From Snodgrassella sp. (GTDB lineage: Bacteria; Pseudomonadota; Gammaproteobacteria; Burkholderiales; Neisseriaceae), in contig JAGGIK010000009.1 of NCBI GenBank assembly GCA_024103515.1, positions 1 through 62,609 of the forward strand: a stretch of DNA of 62,609 bases, written 5' to 3'. The position numbers and the translations under genes were made by a program. Numbering within the stretch: position 1 is the first letter of the stretch; every line of letters starts with the position of its first letter. Under the pieces are notes generated by a model that saw only the letters and a list, made by a program, of their open reading frames with translations, was not told the DNA's origin and made no database searches. Shown piece by piece: positions 18,625-28,789 of the stretch.

Positions 18625-20192
18625 AAAATATACTTTTCATAAATAGCATTCATTCACATCCATCTATTCTAACAAAATTTTGTGGTGCATTTGTTTTCCT
18701 ATTTAATCAGATAAGATTTTATTAATAGGTTGACCTGTTGAAATAATGAATTCGTAATCAAAAAATAAAATTTTACAATAAGTTTGCTTAATTTAACTAT
18801 TTATATTTAAAAAGGTAATGAATATTATTTGGATCATCTTTCAATAAGAATTCTCCATATAAAACTAATGAATTTTTAATGTGGTGGAATATTTGGTGTT
18901 ATATAGCTAATCTAAATATAAATAGGCAATTATCAATATTCTATTTTTTGTTATATGTAATCTGGTCAATTCCGAAAAAATAATCATCATAATTGTTTTT
19001 GTGGCTCATTTCTGTCCCTAAAATTTGATGAAATACGGAATTAATTATTTCTATATAAATGTATAAAATGCTTTATTTGTAATTTTAATATATCTGGCCA
19101 GATATGCAATAATGTATTAAATGAGCTACTGATCAGCCGGTCATTTTTATAGGGAAGTACAGATACCATAGTATGAGAAAATTACCAATGAACTAAAAGC
19201 TAAAAATTCCGTCAAATAAAAAAAATTCTAAATTGTTAAACTGCATAAAGCCATGATGATAAGTACAATCCAAGAATTAATCCAATGGGTAAATATTTTG
19301 AAATTATTTTTTCTTCGTTTTTTAAAAAGAGCATGTACTTGAAAACAGGTTTGTTTAAGTTCGGTTATCCAGTTTCTATAAACTAATAAGTTGGGTGGAG
19401 TGTTCTTATACCGATGATTGATAATCGAATCGGGTTAGATATCTCGCTGTGTATATGCTCGGTCACGCTATGCTTTTACATAAAAATTAATGGTTTAATC
19501 AGATTTCAGAATTTAAAATTCTTTGTATCTTGAAGGAAGTCAAATATGTTGATGAAAATCCTTTCTTTACTGCTTATAGGAGTAATCAAGTTGATAAATC
19601 TGGAAGTAAATCCAGCTAATATGGGCAAAATGTGATGATTTAATCCACTATTTTGCTAGTGCAAAGATTAAAAGTTTTTTGAGGATAACCAAATTAAAGT
19701 AGGATGTGCTTAAATTGTATCAATAGTTTAGATTCGGGCTGCGATAAATTTTCGCTATATTTTAATTTTGGGCGCAGTTTATTATTGATTTCTACATAAA
19801 ATAGTCATTCAGAATAACGGTAGAATAGCGCTACCTTCACATTCAAAATATTTTCTGAGGCAATATTTTACTGGAAATAGCAAAGGCCTGTAACTCAATT
19901 TGCTTGCTTAAATTAATCTTTTCAGTACATTATATTTAATAGATTATTTGATATAATTTTGTTTCAAAATCTGCTGTAAATAGATTTAAATTCAAGGGAA
20001 ATATTGATAGAGAAGATTTCACTCTCTCGGTTAAAGTTCATATATTAATTAATGAGATTATATAACGACATGATTAATAATAAGCGTTTTTTGGGTATAA
20101 ATAGTATGGATAATGCTTTTATGACGGTAAAAGCATCTACCAGTCAGCAAACAGCATGCTAAAATATGCCCTCACTTGCGAAAGAGATAAAT
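18625..20192. other. Long gene-poor region between darP and pmbA
   Basis: About 1.5 kb of AT-rich sequence without a recognisable gene. Two short frames look slightly coding-like: 19546-19635 on the plus strand (listed separately) and 19334 down to 19236 on the minus strand, a 32-residue peptide MLFLKNEEKIISKYLPIGLI... with one membrane-like segment. The latter has no upstream frame and may be a remnant. I found no RNA gene, IS end or long repeat. Confidence 0.45.
19546..19635 (+). CDS. Possible small membrane peptide (29 aa)
   Basis: MLMKILSLLLIGVIKLINLE followed by VNPANMGKM. The ATG is preceded by a very good ribosome binding site (GAAGGAAG, about 6 bases away), which is rare in this gap, and the peptide has one hydrophobic segment. 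Nothing in the context gives a role. It could be a small membrane protein or chance. Confidence 0.3.
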   Translation: MLMKILSLLLIGVIKLINLEVNPANMGKM

Positions 20193-21521
20193 ATGTTCCA
20201 TCACGATGCTGAACAGTTAAAGCGATTAGGTCATCTGGCTTTAGATCAGGCTAAAAAACAGGGTGCCACTGCGGCTGAAATTGATATTAGTGAATCAATA
20301 GGTCAAAACGTTCAAGTGCGACAACAGGATGTTGAGCATATAGAGTATCAGCAGGACAAATCCTTAGATATTACTGTTTATGTAGGCCAAGCCAAGGGTA
20401 GGGCCAGTACTGGCGATTTTAGTGATGATGCTATTAACGAAGTCGTTTCTGCTGCTTTAAATATTGCCCGTTTTACAGCCCAGGATAGCTGCGCCGGATT
20501 GGCTGATCCAGCTTTATTAGCAACTAAATTTGGTGATATCGAATCTTTTTTCCCCTGGGTGTTATCAACTGATGAAGCTATTGAGATTGGTAAGCGCACT
20601 GAAGTCGCGGCACTTAAGGTGGATAATCGCATTAGTAATACTGATGGTGCGGAAGTACAAAGTGATCATTATCAGTATATTTATGCCAACAGTAATGATT
20701 TTTGTGCCTATCAGAAAGGTAGCCGTCACAGCATTTCCTGTAGTGTCGTGGCGGAAGATACATCTGGAATGCAGCGTGATTATTGGTATGCGTTGGCACG
20801 TGATCCTCAGGATTTAGCTCAACCGGAAGAAATTGGTGAAATTGCGGCAAAACGTACGTTACGGCGATTATCTGGACGAAGTATTCCAACGGGAAAATAT
20901 GCAGTGATTTTTGACCGCACTTTGTCTGGTAGTCTGGTCAGTCATTTAGTTGGGGCGCTAAGTGGTGGTGCACTATATCGCCAAGCCAGTTTTTTGTCAG
21001 ACACTTTAGGTAAACAAATACTGGCTCCATGGGTAAATTTAACCGAAAATCCTCATGTAAAAAAAGCTTTGGCCAGTACCTATTTCGATGCAGAAGGAGT
21101 AGCTACACATCCGCGTACTGTTATTGAGGCAGGGTATGTACGTGGATATTTCTTAAGTAGCTATAGTGCACGGAAACTTGGAATGACTACTACTGGTAAT
21201 GCAGGTGGTGTACATAATTTGTTTTTAAATCATACTCATGCTACACAGGCCGAACTTTTACAGGCTATGGGTACCGGTCTCTTGGTGACTGAACTAATGG
21301 GTCAAGGTGTGAATACCATTACTGGAGATTACTCTCGTGGAGCGGCGGGTTTCTGGATTGAAAATGGTGTGATTGCTTATCCGGTAGAAGGTATTACTAT
21401 TGCTTCGCGTTTACAAGACATGTTTGCTGGCATGGTTGGTGCAGCGGATGATGCACTGCAATACAGCACCCATAAAATTGGTTCTATTTGGATTGATAGT
21501 ATGATTGTGGCTGGTAATTAG
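20193..21521 (+). CDS. pmbA: Metalloprotease subunit PmbA (TldE)
   Basis: TldE/PmbA pairs with TldD to form a zinc-dependent protease that processes ribosomally made peptides such as microcins and degrades the CcdA antitoxin. The sequence aligns along its length with E. coli PmbA: DITVYVGQAKGRAST, ARFTAQDSCAGLADP, RISNTDGAEV, HLVGALSGGALYRQASFL, STYFDAEGV, SYSARKLGMTTTGNAGGVHN, and GTGLLVTELMGQGVNTITGD followed by YSRGAAGFW. I prefer the ATG at 20193 (442 residues), which has GAGATAA upstream; an in-frame ATG at 20166 adds nine residues. No tldD is in the window. Confidence 0.93.
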   Translation: MFHHDAEQLKRLGHLALDQAKKQGATAAEIDISESIGQNVQVRQQDVEHIEYQQDKSLDITVYVGQAKGRASTGDFSDDAINEVVSAALNIARFTAQDSCAGLADPALLATKFGDIESFFPWVLSTDEAIEIGKRTEVAALKVDNRISNTDGAEVQSDHYQYIYANSNDFCAYQKGSRHSISCSVVAEDTSGMQRDYWYALARDPQDLAQPEEIGEIAAKRTLRRLSGRSIPTGKYAVIFDRTLSGSLVSHLVGALSGGALYRQASFLSDTLGKQILAPWVNLTENPHVKKALASTYFDAEGVATHPRTVIEAGYVRGYFLSSYSARKLGMTTTGNAGGVHNLFLNHTHATQAELLQAMGTGLLVTELMGQGVNTITGDYSRGAAGFWIENGVIAYPVEGITIASRLQDMFAGMVGAADDALQYSTHKIGSIWIDSMIVAGN

Positions 21522-22343
21522 TGCTTTATTGTTGTAATGATCAGCTATGGATACTAATGATAACGTGCATAAAAATAAATGCGTAAAATTACTTGGTGGA
21601 TATGGGCGAGTCAGCAATGTTGCTCTCAAGGTAAATTCAATTTTTTTGCTTTTTACTTAAAAGTTGGAAACTAATTTGACTAATAAAGTGAAGTTAACTA
21701 AGAAATAATGCGATCCGATTGTTAGGTGATATTTAGGTATTAGTTTATCGTAATATTCAATTGAGTTAAATGTATTTTTAAAATTAACTTATAGTAATTC
21801 TAATATTTAGTTGAGTTGAAACAATCTTTGCAGTCTTCTTGTATAATATTCAGACCAGTACTAAATAGCTCCTAAATGATTAGATTTATAAGTGATGAGT
21901 TAATTCATATTAGGTAATGCTTTGTATGGTTTGAATACGGTTAACTGCCATTCTAGTTACAAATAAACCTAATCATCTATCAAAGGAATCGATTATAGAT
22001 AATTACTACCAATGCAGTTTGAAACATTGAATGACAGAAAAGAAATTTAAGTTGGTAGTAATGTTAAAATCTATTAAATTTAGTTATAGATCAATGAGAT
22101 GATCTTTAGTATCCCAATGGTGAGTTAATCAGTTAAAGATTAGTGTCATTGGGTTGGATTGATTAAAGTAACCTATTGCATAATTTATTGTCTATAATGG
22201 GTTCAATTCGTAATCATTAACAGATGTGAATTTACTGCGCATATGATTTAAACTGCTTTTGGTGCCATGGTATTGCAGGATTAATACTGTTTTATATTAG
22301 TTGTTAATGGTAATTATAATTCACCAGATAAGGTAATGAGTAT
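21522..22343. other. Gene-free region upstream of dsbB with paired inverted repeats
   Basis: About 820 bases without a coding frame. A TATAAT at 21842-21847 is preceded only by a weak -35. Downstream lie an 11-bp inverted repeat (ATTACTACCAA at 22002-22012 with TTGGTAGTAAT at 22052-22062) and a 7-bp one (CCCAATG at 22113-22119 with CATTGGG at 22147-22153). These could fold in a transcript, so an RNA or structured leader is possible but unproven. Confidence 0.35.
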
Positions 22344-22841
22344 ATGAGTTTTCGTAAAGCTTTATGGTATGTTTTTATTTTAGCCGTGTTATGTGCATGC
22401 GGTACATTTTTTGCCCAGTATGTATTAGGTAAAAATCCTTGTGTACTATGCATTAGCCAGAGAATTGCGGTGATTTTAACTGCCTTGGTTGCTTTTGTAT
22501 GCGCTTTATTTCCAAATCGGTCGCTATTTTGGCGCATGATCAACGCGTTAATGGTGAGTATTGTGTCAATTGTTGGTCTGGGAGTGGCACTTTACCAAAT
22601 TTATATACAGCATCTACCGGTAATGGAGCAACCTTCTTGCGGTGCGCCTTGGACTTTCCGTTTCAGAGATGCTCCACTATTTGACTGGTATGAGCCTATC
22701 ATCCGCGGAACTGGTAATTGTGGTGAGGTTCAAACATTTATGTATGTTTCTTTACCAATCTGGAGCGCGTTGTTTTTTTCTACTGTTTTAATTTGGATCT
22801 GGACGTGGCTGATTCGTGGTAATCGACATATTTATAGATAG
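22344..22841 (+). CDS. dsbB: Disulfide bond formation protein DsbB
   Basis: An inner-membrane quinone reductase that re-oxidises DsbA. The 165-residue length and four membrane segments are typical. The first catalytic pair is Cys33 and Cys36 in PCVLCISQR; the second is Cys99 (EQPSCGAP) and Cys126 (GTGNCGEV) in the second periplasmic loop. The Arg after the first pair, needed for quinone reactivity, is present (CISQR). A DsbB is expected here because pilins and PilY1-type proteins are disulfide-rich. No dsbA lies nearby. Confidence 0.95.
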   Translation: MSFRKALWYVFILAVLCACGTFFAQYVLGKNPCVLCISQRIAVILTALVAFVCALFPNRSLFWRMINALMVSIVSIVGLGVALYQIYIQHLPVMEQPSCGAPWTFRFRDAPLFDWYEPIIRGTGNCGEVQTFMYVSLPIWSALFFSTVLIWIWTWLIRGNRHIYR

Positions 22842-23260
22842 AATTTATCCTGATTATGTATTTGCCAAGCAAGTTTAAGTGGCACTTATTTTAGTTCAAT
22901 ATTTCAAGATGTAAAGCTGAGTCAAAAGCTATTTGTAACAGACTTTTACTAAAATTCATTTAATTCATAACAATCTTTTGTCCCAGCCAATTTGATGGTA
23001 ATTGATGGATATTGTAATGGAGATGATTGTATTGAAATTAATCAGACCACGAAATTAAATGTCTATACGACCTGATTTCAAGCTGTTTAGATTGACTGTC
23101 TAGATATATAAGTTTTCTACTATTAAGTAGACTCATAGGATAGTCTTGCCGATTATTGTTGTTCAATAATAATCTTCGTTGCACGACGTAATTATCTATG
23201 ATCCCATTGATTTAGTTGCAATTCGTTGTAAGCAGTATATGGATACTAACAATATATTGT
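22842..23260. other. Intergenic region between dsbB and the DUF1615 gene
   Basis: About 420 bases. The only open frame in its last part is the TTG-initiated upstream extension of the next gene. I see no other gene, terminator or repeat. Confidence 0.45.
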
Positions 23261-24523
23261 ATGAGTTATATTAGACCAACCAAAATAAATGCTAGATTCT
23301 TACTGATTGCTGTGTCCAAGGTATCCTTGATATCTGTGGTGTTGTTTATTCTCTCAGCATGTAAGGACCAAAAAGAATGGAATGATCGAAGTGATAATAC
23401 ATTTACTACAGATCAGGTGATGGTTATTGAACCGGCTAAAATTAGCCGACTGATTCCAGCACGGGTTAAATACCGTGATGAGTGGGCGCAAGATATTAGC
23501 CGCATTATGGATGAGCTGAATATTATCAAGAGCAAAGAAAATGTTTGTAGTATTATTGCCGTAATTGATCAGGAATCTAATTTTGTAGCCAACCCAGTTG
23601 TACCGGGATTGGGAGCAAAAGCCATCAAAGCTTTCCAAACAGAAGTACCGGAAAAATTTGTCAGGCAGTTTGGACCGGCATTGGGTTCGGCGATTTCTAG
23701 GTATTTTGCTTATGTATTAACAAATGAACCTAGTAGGCAAAACAGTTTTTTGATTCAGATGGAGAAAGTAAAAACCGAGCAACAGCTCGATCTGATCTAC
23801 CGACAAATATTTGTATATGTATCCAAACAATTTTATGCTGATGAAATTGCTAATGCAGCAGCTAAATTGACAGGTAAGGATTTTGGTGAACGAAATAATC
23901 CGATTACTACGATTGGTTCGATGCAGGTTGCAGTGCGTTATGCTCGTGATCATCAGCGGGATAATGCCTCTGTAAATGAGTTGCGTGATTATATGTATAC
24001 ACGTGAAGGTGGACTGTATTATGGTATTCATCGCCTGATGAAATATCCGGCAGCCTATGATAAGGCACTTTATCGATTTGCTGATTATAATTCAGGAATA
24101 TATTCTAGTCGCAATGCAGCTTTTCAACAGAATATAAATAGATTACTTAAGCTGAATATGGCGCTGGATGGAGACTTACTACTTTATGATAAGGACGGCA
24201 AGGCTTCTAAGCAGCCAAGTCGGACAGAAATAGCAATTAATCAATTGTTTGCTGATTATGATTTATCCATAAAACCTGAACGTATTCGTTCAGATCTGTT
24301 AAAAGAAAAACAGCCAGAATTTGAGAAAACCCTAACTTACAACAAGGTTGTGTGGTTATATCATCAGCAATTTAGAAAACTTGCGCCATATGCAATTATG
24401 CCTCAGGTTGTGATCAGCGGTCCTAAATTAAGCAAAGACTATAACACCAATTGGTATGCCAACAATGTTAATCGTCGCTATCTGCTTTGTATGCGCGCTG
24501 GTAGCGGTTCACGAAGACGTTAA
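23261..24523 (+). CDS. DUF1615 family outer-membrane lipoprotein (YaiW-like)
   Basis: From the ATG at 23261 the product has 420 residues: an N-terminal signal with the lipobox LSAC (Cys34) and then the DUF1615 domain, the family of E. coli YaiW, a surface-exposed lipoprotein linked to SbmA peptide uptake. Recognisable stretches are ICSIIAVIDQESNFVANPVV-like (here VCSIIAVIDQESNF, with the conserved Glu reminiscent of lytic transglycosylases), NPITTIGSMQVAV, DYMYTREGGLYYG and YRFADYNSGIYSSRNAAFQ. These GS(M)Q and Y.SG motifs also recall the lysozyme-like fold, so muramidase-type activity is possible. A TTG at 23216 would add 15 residues. No sbmA is nearby. Confidence 0.85.
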   Translation: MSYIRPTKINARFLLIAVSKVSLISVVLFILSACKDQKEWNDRSDNTFTTDQVMVIEPAKISRLIPARVKYRDEWAQDISRIMDELNIIKSKENVCSIIAVIDQESNFVANPVVPGLGAKAIKAFQTEVPEKFVRQFGPALGSAISRYFAYVLTNEPSRQNSFLIQMEKVKTEQQLDLIYRQIFVYVSKQFYADEIANAAAKLTGKDFGERNNPITTIGSMQVAVRYARDHQRDNASVNELRDYMYTREGGLYYGIHRLMKYPAAYDKALYRFADYNSGIYSSRNAAFQQNINRLLKLNMALDGDLLLYDKDGKASKQPSRTEIAINQLFADYDLSIKPERIRSDLLKEKQPEFEKTLTYNKVVWLYHQQFRKLAPYAIMPQVVISGPKLSKDYNTNWYANNVNRRYLLCMRAGSGSRRR

Positions 24524-24576
24524 GTGGCTTCATAATCAATAAATACTCACAATAAATATTAGTAGAATTATGGTTT

Positions 24577-26475
24577 TTAAGGATTCAGTCTTGCTTCCAA
24601 AGCTTCCCAACGCTCTAATTTTTCTAACAATATTTCTTCGATGGTGTTTATACGCGCCTGCCATTCAGCAGCTTTCTTGTAATCATTCTTGAATATCTCT
24701 GGGTCAGATAGTTTCTCAGTCAGAACAATTTGTTCATTTTCAAGCATAGCAATCTCATCTGGAAGTGCTTTTAGTTCACGTTGTTCGTTAAAAGAGAGTT
24801 TGTCACTGCGGCGGTTTTTTGATTTGCTTTTGTCGTTAGGTTGGGTATTTTTGATCAAAACTTTTACCTCAGGGTGTAAAGCTTTTTCACGTTTACAGGC
24901 GTCTATATAATCCTGATAACCACCGATGTATTCTTTCAATTTTCCATTGCCTTGAAAAACAATTGATTGAGTGACGACGTTATCCAAAAAAGTTCGATCA
25001 TGGCTGACCAGAAAAACCGTACCATTGTAATCACGTAATAAATCTTCCAGTAATTCTTGTGTATCAATATCAAGGTCATTGGTAGGTTCATCCAGAACCA
25101 GAATATTAGCCGGACGAGTAAATAGTTTGGCCAGTAATAAACGGTTGCGTTCACCGCCAGACAAGGATTTTACTGGGCTACGAGCCCGTGCAGGAGAAAA
25201 TAGAAACTCTTCTAGATAACCGATAACATGCTTACGTTGTTGGCCAATTTGTATATAGTCATTACCTTGGCCAATGGTTTCAAATACAGTGTCGTTTTCA
25301 TTAAGTGAGCTGCGAAACTGATCAAAATACGCTACTTGCTGACGGGAACCAAGATGAATTTTTCCAGATGTAGGCTGAAGTTTACCCAGTATTAGTTTTA
25401 GAAAAGTGGTTTTACCAACACCATTTGGACCAATCAGGCCTATTTTATCGCCTCGTTGGATAATGGTAGAAAAATCCTGCATGATCAGTTTTTGTTTATA
25501 ACTAAAACCGGCATGCTCAAGTTCTGCAATAATCTTTCCGCTAGTTTCGCCACGGTTCAGATTGAAATTAATCTGTCCCTGTACTTCTCGTCTGGCTGCA
25601 CGTTCACGGCGTAATTGTTCAAGTCGTTTTACCCGACCTTGATTGCGAGTACGGCGCGCTTCAATACCTTTGCGTATCCATGCTTCTTCCTGAGCATGGA
25701 ATTTATCAAATAATCTATTGTGTTCTGCCTCTACTGCCAGTTGCTGGCTTTTCTTTTCACTGTAGGCAGAAAAGCTGCCTGGATAACTGCGTAACTGTCC
25801 TCGGTCTAATTCAATTATGCGGCTGGCAATTTGGTCAAGAAAACGACGGTCGTGTGTTACCACAATCAAACTTCCGGAAAAACTAGATAGTAGGTTTTCC
25901 ATCCATTCTATTGCGTCTATGTCCAGATGGTTGGTTGGCTCATCCAGCAATAGGATATCGGGTTTCTGTACCCAAGCTTGAGCCAGTGCAGCGCGTTTTT
26001 TTTGCCCGCCACTCAGATTAGCAATGAATTCGTTCCCAGGTAGTTTTAATTCGCTGATGGTTTGGCGGATGAGTGCATCAAACTGCCAACCATTACGATT
26101 TTCCAGTTCATTTTGCAATTCATTCAGGCGATACAGACTTTTATCATCGTCGATGTGCTGGCTAAGCTTGTGGTATTCAGCCAATAGGGTTTGTAATTCA
26201 CCCAGCCCTTTGGCGATGGTGTCAAAAACAGTAGCCTCATCATCAAACTGAGATTCTTGTGGGACATACACAACTTTCTGATCATTTTGAATAGTTAATG
26301 AACCTTCATCCAATTTTTGAACTTTAGCCAAAATTTTCAGTAATGTTGATTTTCCAGCTCCATTACGACCAATAAAACCTATTTTTTCACCAGCCTCGAC
26401 TTGTAATGATGCATGATCTAATAATGGATGGTGGCCGACAGCAAAGCTGGCATTATCCAGCGATAAAATGCTCAT
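24577..26475 (-). CDS. uup: ABC-F ATPase Uup
   Basis: A soluble tandem-ATPase ABC-F protein acting on ribosomes and branched DNA intermediates. The 632-residue length fits Uup. Two nucleotide-binding domains are visible: Walker A GRNGAGKSTLLK (around 36-47) with signature LSGGQKKRAALAQAW, and Walker A GPNGVGKTTFLK with signature LSGGERNRLLLAK. The Walker B stretches LLLDEPTNHLDI and LVLDEPTNDLDI are intact. The linker with ARRTRNQGRVKRLEQLR lies between them. The C-terminal coiled coil (around 560-630: FNEQRELKALPDEIAML...) is the Uup hallmark and binds DNA. The prepilin gene lies 72 bases upstream on the same strand. Confidence 0.94.
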   Translation of the reverse strand: MSILSLDNASFAVGHHPLLDHASLQVEAGEKIGFIGRNGAGKSTLLKILAKVQKLDEGSLTIQNDQKVVYVPQESQFDDEATVFDTIAKGLGELQTLLAEYHKLSQHIDDDKSLYRLNELQNELENRNGWQFDALIRQTISELKLPGNEFIANLSGGQKKRAALAQAWVQKPDILLLDEPTNHLDIDAIEWMENLLSSFSGSLIVVTHDRRFLDQIASRIIELDRGQLRSYPGSFSAYSEKKSQQLAVEAEHNRLFDKFHAQEEAWIRKGIEARRTRNQGRVKRLEQLRRERAARREVQGQINFNLNRGETSGKIIAELEHAGFSYKQKLIMQDFSTIIQRGDKIGLIGPNGVGKTTFLKLILGKLQPTSGKIHLGSRQQVAYFDQFRSSLNENDTVFETIGQGNDYIQIGQQRKHVIGYLEEFLFSPARARSPVKSLSGGERNRLLLAKLFTRPANILVLDEPTNDLDIDTQELLEDLLRDYNGTVFLVSHDRTFLDNVVTQSIVFQGNGKLKEYIGGYQDYIDACKREKALHPEVKVLIKNTQPNDKSKSKNRRSDKLSFNEQRELKALPDEIAMLENEQIVLTEKLSDPEIFKNDYKKAAEWQARINTIEEILLEKLERWEALEARLNP

Positions 26476-26547
26476 AAGAAGTATATGATAAGAAGGTATT
26501 TACGATAGATTAATATTGTATCAGTTACCGAGGTAAAATGCAGATGA

Positions 26548-27024
26548 TTAGCGATTAAAAATTGTGCAATTTTTATCCACATTTATATTACCACTAAAAA
26601 AAGTTGATTCATCGTCGCAAGTATTTTCACTGCTTTGACATAAAAGTATAGTGCCATGATGGTTTAATTTCAGTATGCGTGGTTCGCGGTTTTTATCCAG
26701 AGAAACGGCTTTTAAAATGTAGCGGTTTCCATCATGATAACGCGGGTCACCCGACATACGTACACAAAAATGTTTATTTTGCTCTGAATAAAGTTTAACC
26801 CAAGTAGTTGGGTTTTTTTTATAGCTTAAATGATGCTGATAACTCTTTTCCAGATGTTGACCGTTTAATAGTAACAGTGCTTGAGCCTGTTGCAGCGCAG
26901 TATATCTGTGGAAGCGACCAATAAAATGAATGGCAATCAAAGCTAAAATTATTATTATTGTTACAGTAATCAATAACTGCAAGAGTGTAAATCCACTGTT
27001 CACATTTCGATTGCTAGTAAGCAT
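26548..27024 (-). CDS. Type IV pilin-like protein (minor pilin) lacking Glu5
   Basis: A 158-residue class III-type prepilin. A short basic leader (MLTSNRNVNSG) ends in Gly11, after which the mature protein would begin FTLLQLLITVTIIIILALIA, the hydrophobic N-terminal helix of type IV pilins. The cleavage motif G/F is intact, but position +5 is Gln instead of the conserved Glu. The C-terminal part has four Cys (HFCVRM, LLCQSS, NTCDDE, KNCTIF) that could make the D-loop disulfides. It stands directly upstream of uup, away from other pilus genes. It may be a minor pilin or pseudopilin; which one is not clear. Confidence 0.8.
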   Translation of the reverse strand: MLTSNRNVNSGFTLLQLLITVTIIIILALIAIHFIGRFHRYTALQQAQALLLLNGQHLEKSYQHHLSYKKNPTTWVKLYSEQNKHFCVRMSGDPRYHDGNRYILKAVSLDKNREPRILKLNHHGTILLCQSSENTCDDESTFFSGNINVDKNCTIFNR

Positions 27025-27335
27025 ACAAATGAGAATAACCTAGAGAATCAACTTTTAATAATATAACATACATTATTGATACAAATAAAATGTTTAGTGA
27101 AATAAATATTTATAACTAATGGTTTATATATTAATAATATTTGGAATTGTATTCCTGCAAAAAAAAGAGATCATTTTAATGTTTAAATTCATTAAATTTT
27201 AAATATTCCTGCCGAAAAATTTAAATCATATTAATCAAAGATCAAGCAGATGAATATGGATTTCATCTGCTTTGAAAAATAATTATCACATTTATCAGCT
27301 ATTGCACTCTCGAGCTAAATATAGAAATCAGTAAG
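27025..27335. other. Intergenic region between the pilin gene and hom
   Basis: About 310 AT-rich bases between two minus-strand genes. It contains no gene. It should hold the promoter of the pilin-like gene. No strong hairpin was seen. Confidence 0.45.
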
Positions 27336-28649
27336 TCAGCGTCGATGAAAACTTTCCATACGGATCATCGTAACAGGGGACAGAACGCGAGCTAAAGCTT
27401 GTATGCGCTGTATGGATTGTTTAATAAATCGCTCTTGAATGGAATGGGTCAAAATTACGATTTCGGTAGATTCTTGATCAATTACCCCTTTTTGAATCAG
27501 TGCTTCAATGGAAATATTTTCAGAAGCAAGAATGTTGGCAATTTCACCAAGTACACCTGGTTCGTCTTGGACAGAAACACGTAAATAATAACTGCTGATA
27601 ATATCATCCATAGGGAGAATGGAGATATCTTCCAGTGATTCAGATTGAAAAGCCAAGTAGGGTACACGATAACTTGCTTCAGCATTTTGTAATCTGGTTA
27701 CATCCATAAGATCAGCCACGACAGCACTGGCTGTGGGATCTGCACCGGCTCCAGCCCCATAGTACATGGTCTGGCCAATCATATCAGCCTGAACTGATAC
27801 TGCATTCATAACGCCTTCAACTTTTGCCAATAATCTACTATCTGGTAATAAGGTAGGATGAACGCGCAGCTCAATTCCTTTAGGTGTTTTACGGGTAATG
27901 CCCAATAACTTAATCCGATAACCCAGTTCTTCAGCATAGCCTATATCAATGCTTTTGAGGTCACTGATGCCTTCCAGATAACAATGCTGGAAATTGATTG
28001 GTGTACCGAATGCCAGTGCTGAAATAATACTTAGTTTATGCCCCGCATCATGTCCATCAATATCAAAAGTGGGATCTGCTTCGGCATAACCCAGCATCTG
28101 AGCCTGTGCCAATGCTTCCTTAAAAGTGCTGCCATTGGCACGCATTTCACTAAGAATAAAGTTACTGGTGCCGTTAATTATACCGGCAATAGATTCAATA
28201 TGATTGGCCGCGAGTCCTTCACGTAAGGTTTTTATAATGGGGATACCACCGGCTACTGCGGCTTCAAACATAACCATAACATTTTGTTTGGCGGCAAGCT
28301 GAAATATTTCATTACCGTATTCTGCTAACAGTTTTTTATTGGCTGTAACTATATGTTTACCATTTTTTATAGCTTGGATAACCGCATCTTTGGCAACACT
28401 AGTCCCACCGATCAGCTCGACAACAACATCAACGTCCTCGGCATTAACCACATCAAAGATGTTATCAGTGATTTTAATTGAGCTATTACAAATTTTTCTA
28501 GCCCTTTCAATATTTCGATTAGCTGCATGTGTGATGATGAGTTGCCGTCCCAGACGACGAGTAATCTCGCTGCTATTATTCTGCAGTAAATTTATTGTTC
28601 CACCACCCACGGTGCCTACGCCCAGCAAACCAATACGAAGAGGCAGCAT
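27336..28649 (-). CDS. hom: Homoserine dehydrogenase
   Basis: Reduces aspartate semialdehyde to homoserine for threonine and methionine synthesis. It has 437 residues in three parts: an N-terminal Rossmann domain (GLLGVGTVGGGTINLLQ, residues 8-24), a catalytic domain (EAAVAGGIPIIKTLREGLA, GIINGTSNFILSEM, and FDIDGHDAGHKLSI with the catalytic Asp and Lys), and a C-terminal ACT regulatory domain (YYLRVSVQDEPGVLGEIANI, around 353-372), which usually senses threonine. It is the monofunctional type, not fused to aspartokinase. It is divergent from the Mth938-like gene at 28790. Confidence 0.96.
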   Translation of the reverse strand: MLPLRIGLLGVGTVGGGTINLLQNNSSEITRRLGRQLIITHAANRNIERARKICNSSIKITDNIFDVVNAEDVDVVVELIGGTSVAKDAVIQAIKNGKHIVTANKKLLAEYGNEIFQLAAKQNVMVMFEAAVAGGIPIIKTLREGLAANHIESIAGIINGTSNFILSEMRANGSTFKEALAQAQMLGYAEADPTFDIDGHDAGHKLSIISALAFGTPINFQHCYLEGISDLKSIDIGYAEELGYRIKLLGITRKTPKGIELRVHPTLLPDSRLLAKVEGVMNAVSVQADMIGQTMYYGAGAGADPTASAVVADLMDVTRLQNAEASYRVPYLAFQSESLEDISILPMDDIISSYYLRVSVQDEPGVLGEIANILASENISIEALIQKGVIDQESTEIVILTHSIQERFIKQSIQRIQALARVLSPVTMIRMESFHRR

Positions 28650-28789
28650 ACTTACTCCTTGATTTAGACAATCTTAATTTGTATATTACAGTCAAACTAC
28701 TTAGATAAACTAGCTATGCTAGCGGAAATATGTTTTCTTGACTACTATTAGTTTAATTTACAATGATGGCTTAAGGGTAGGAAAAGTCT

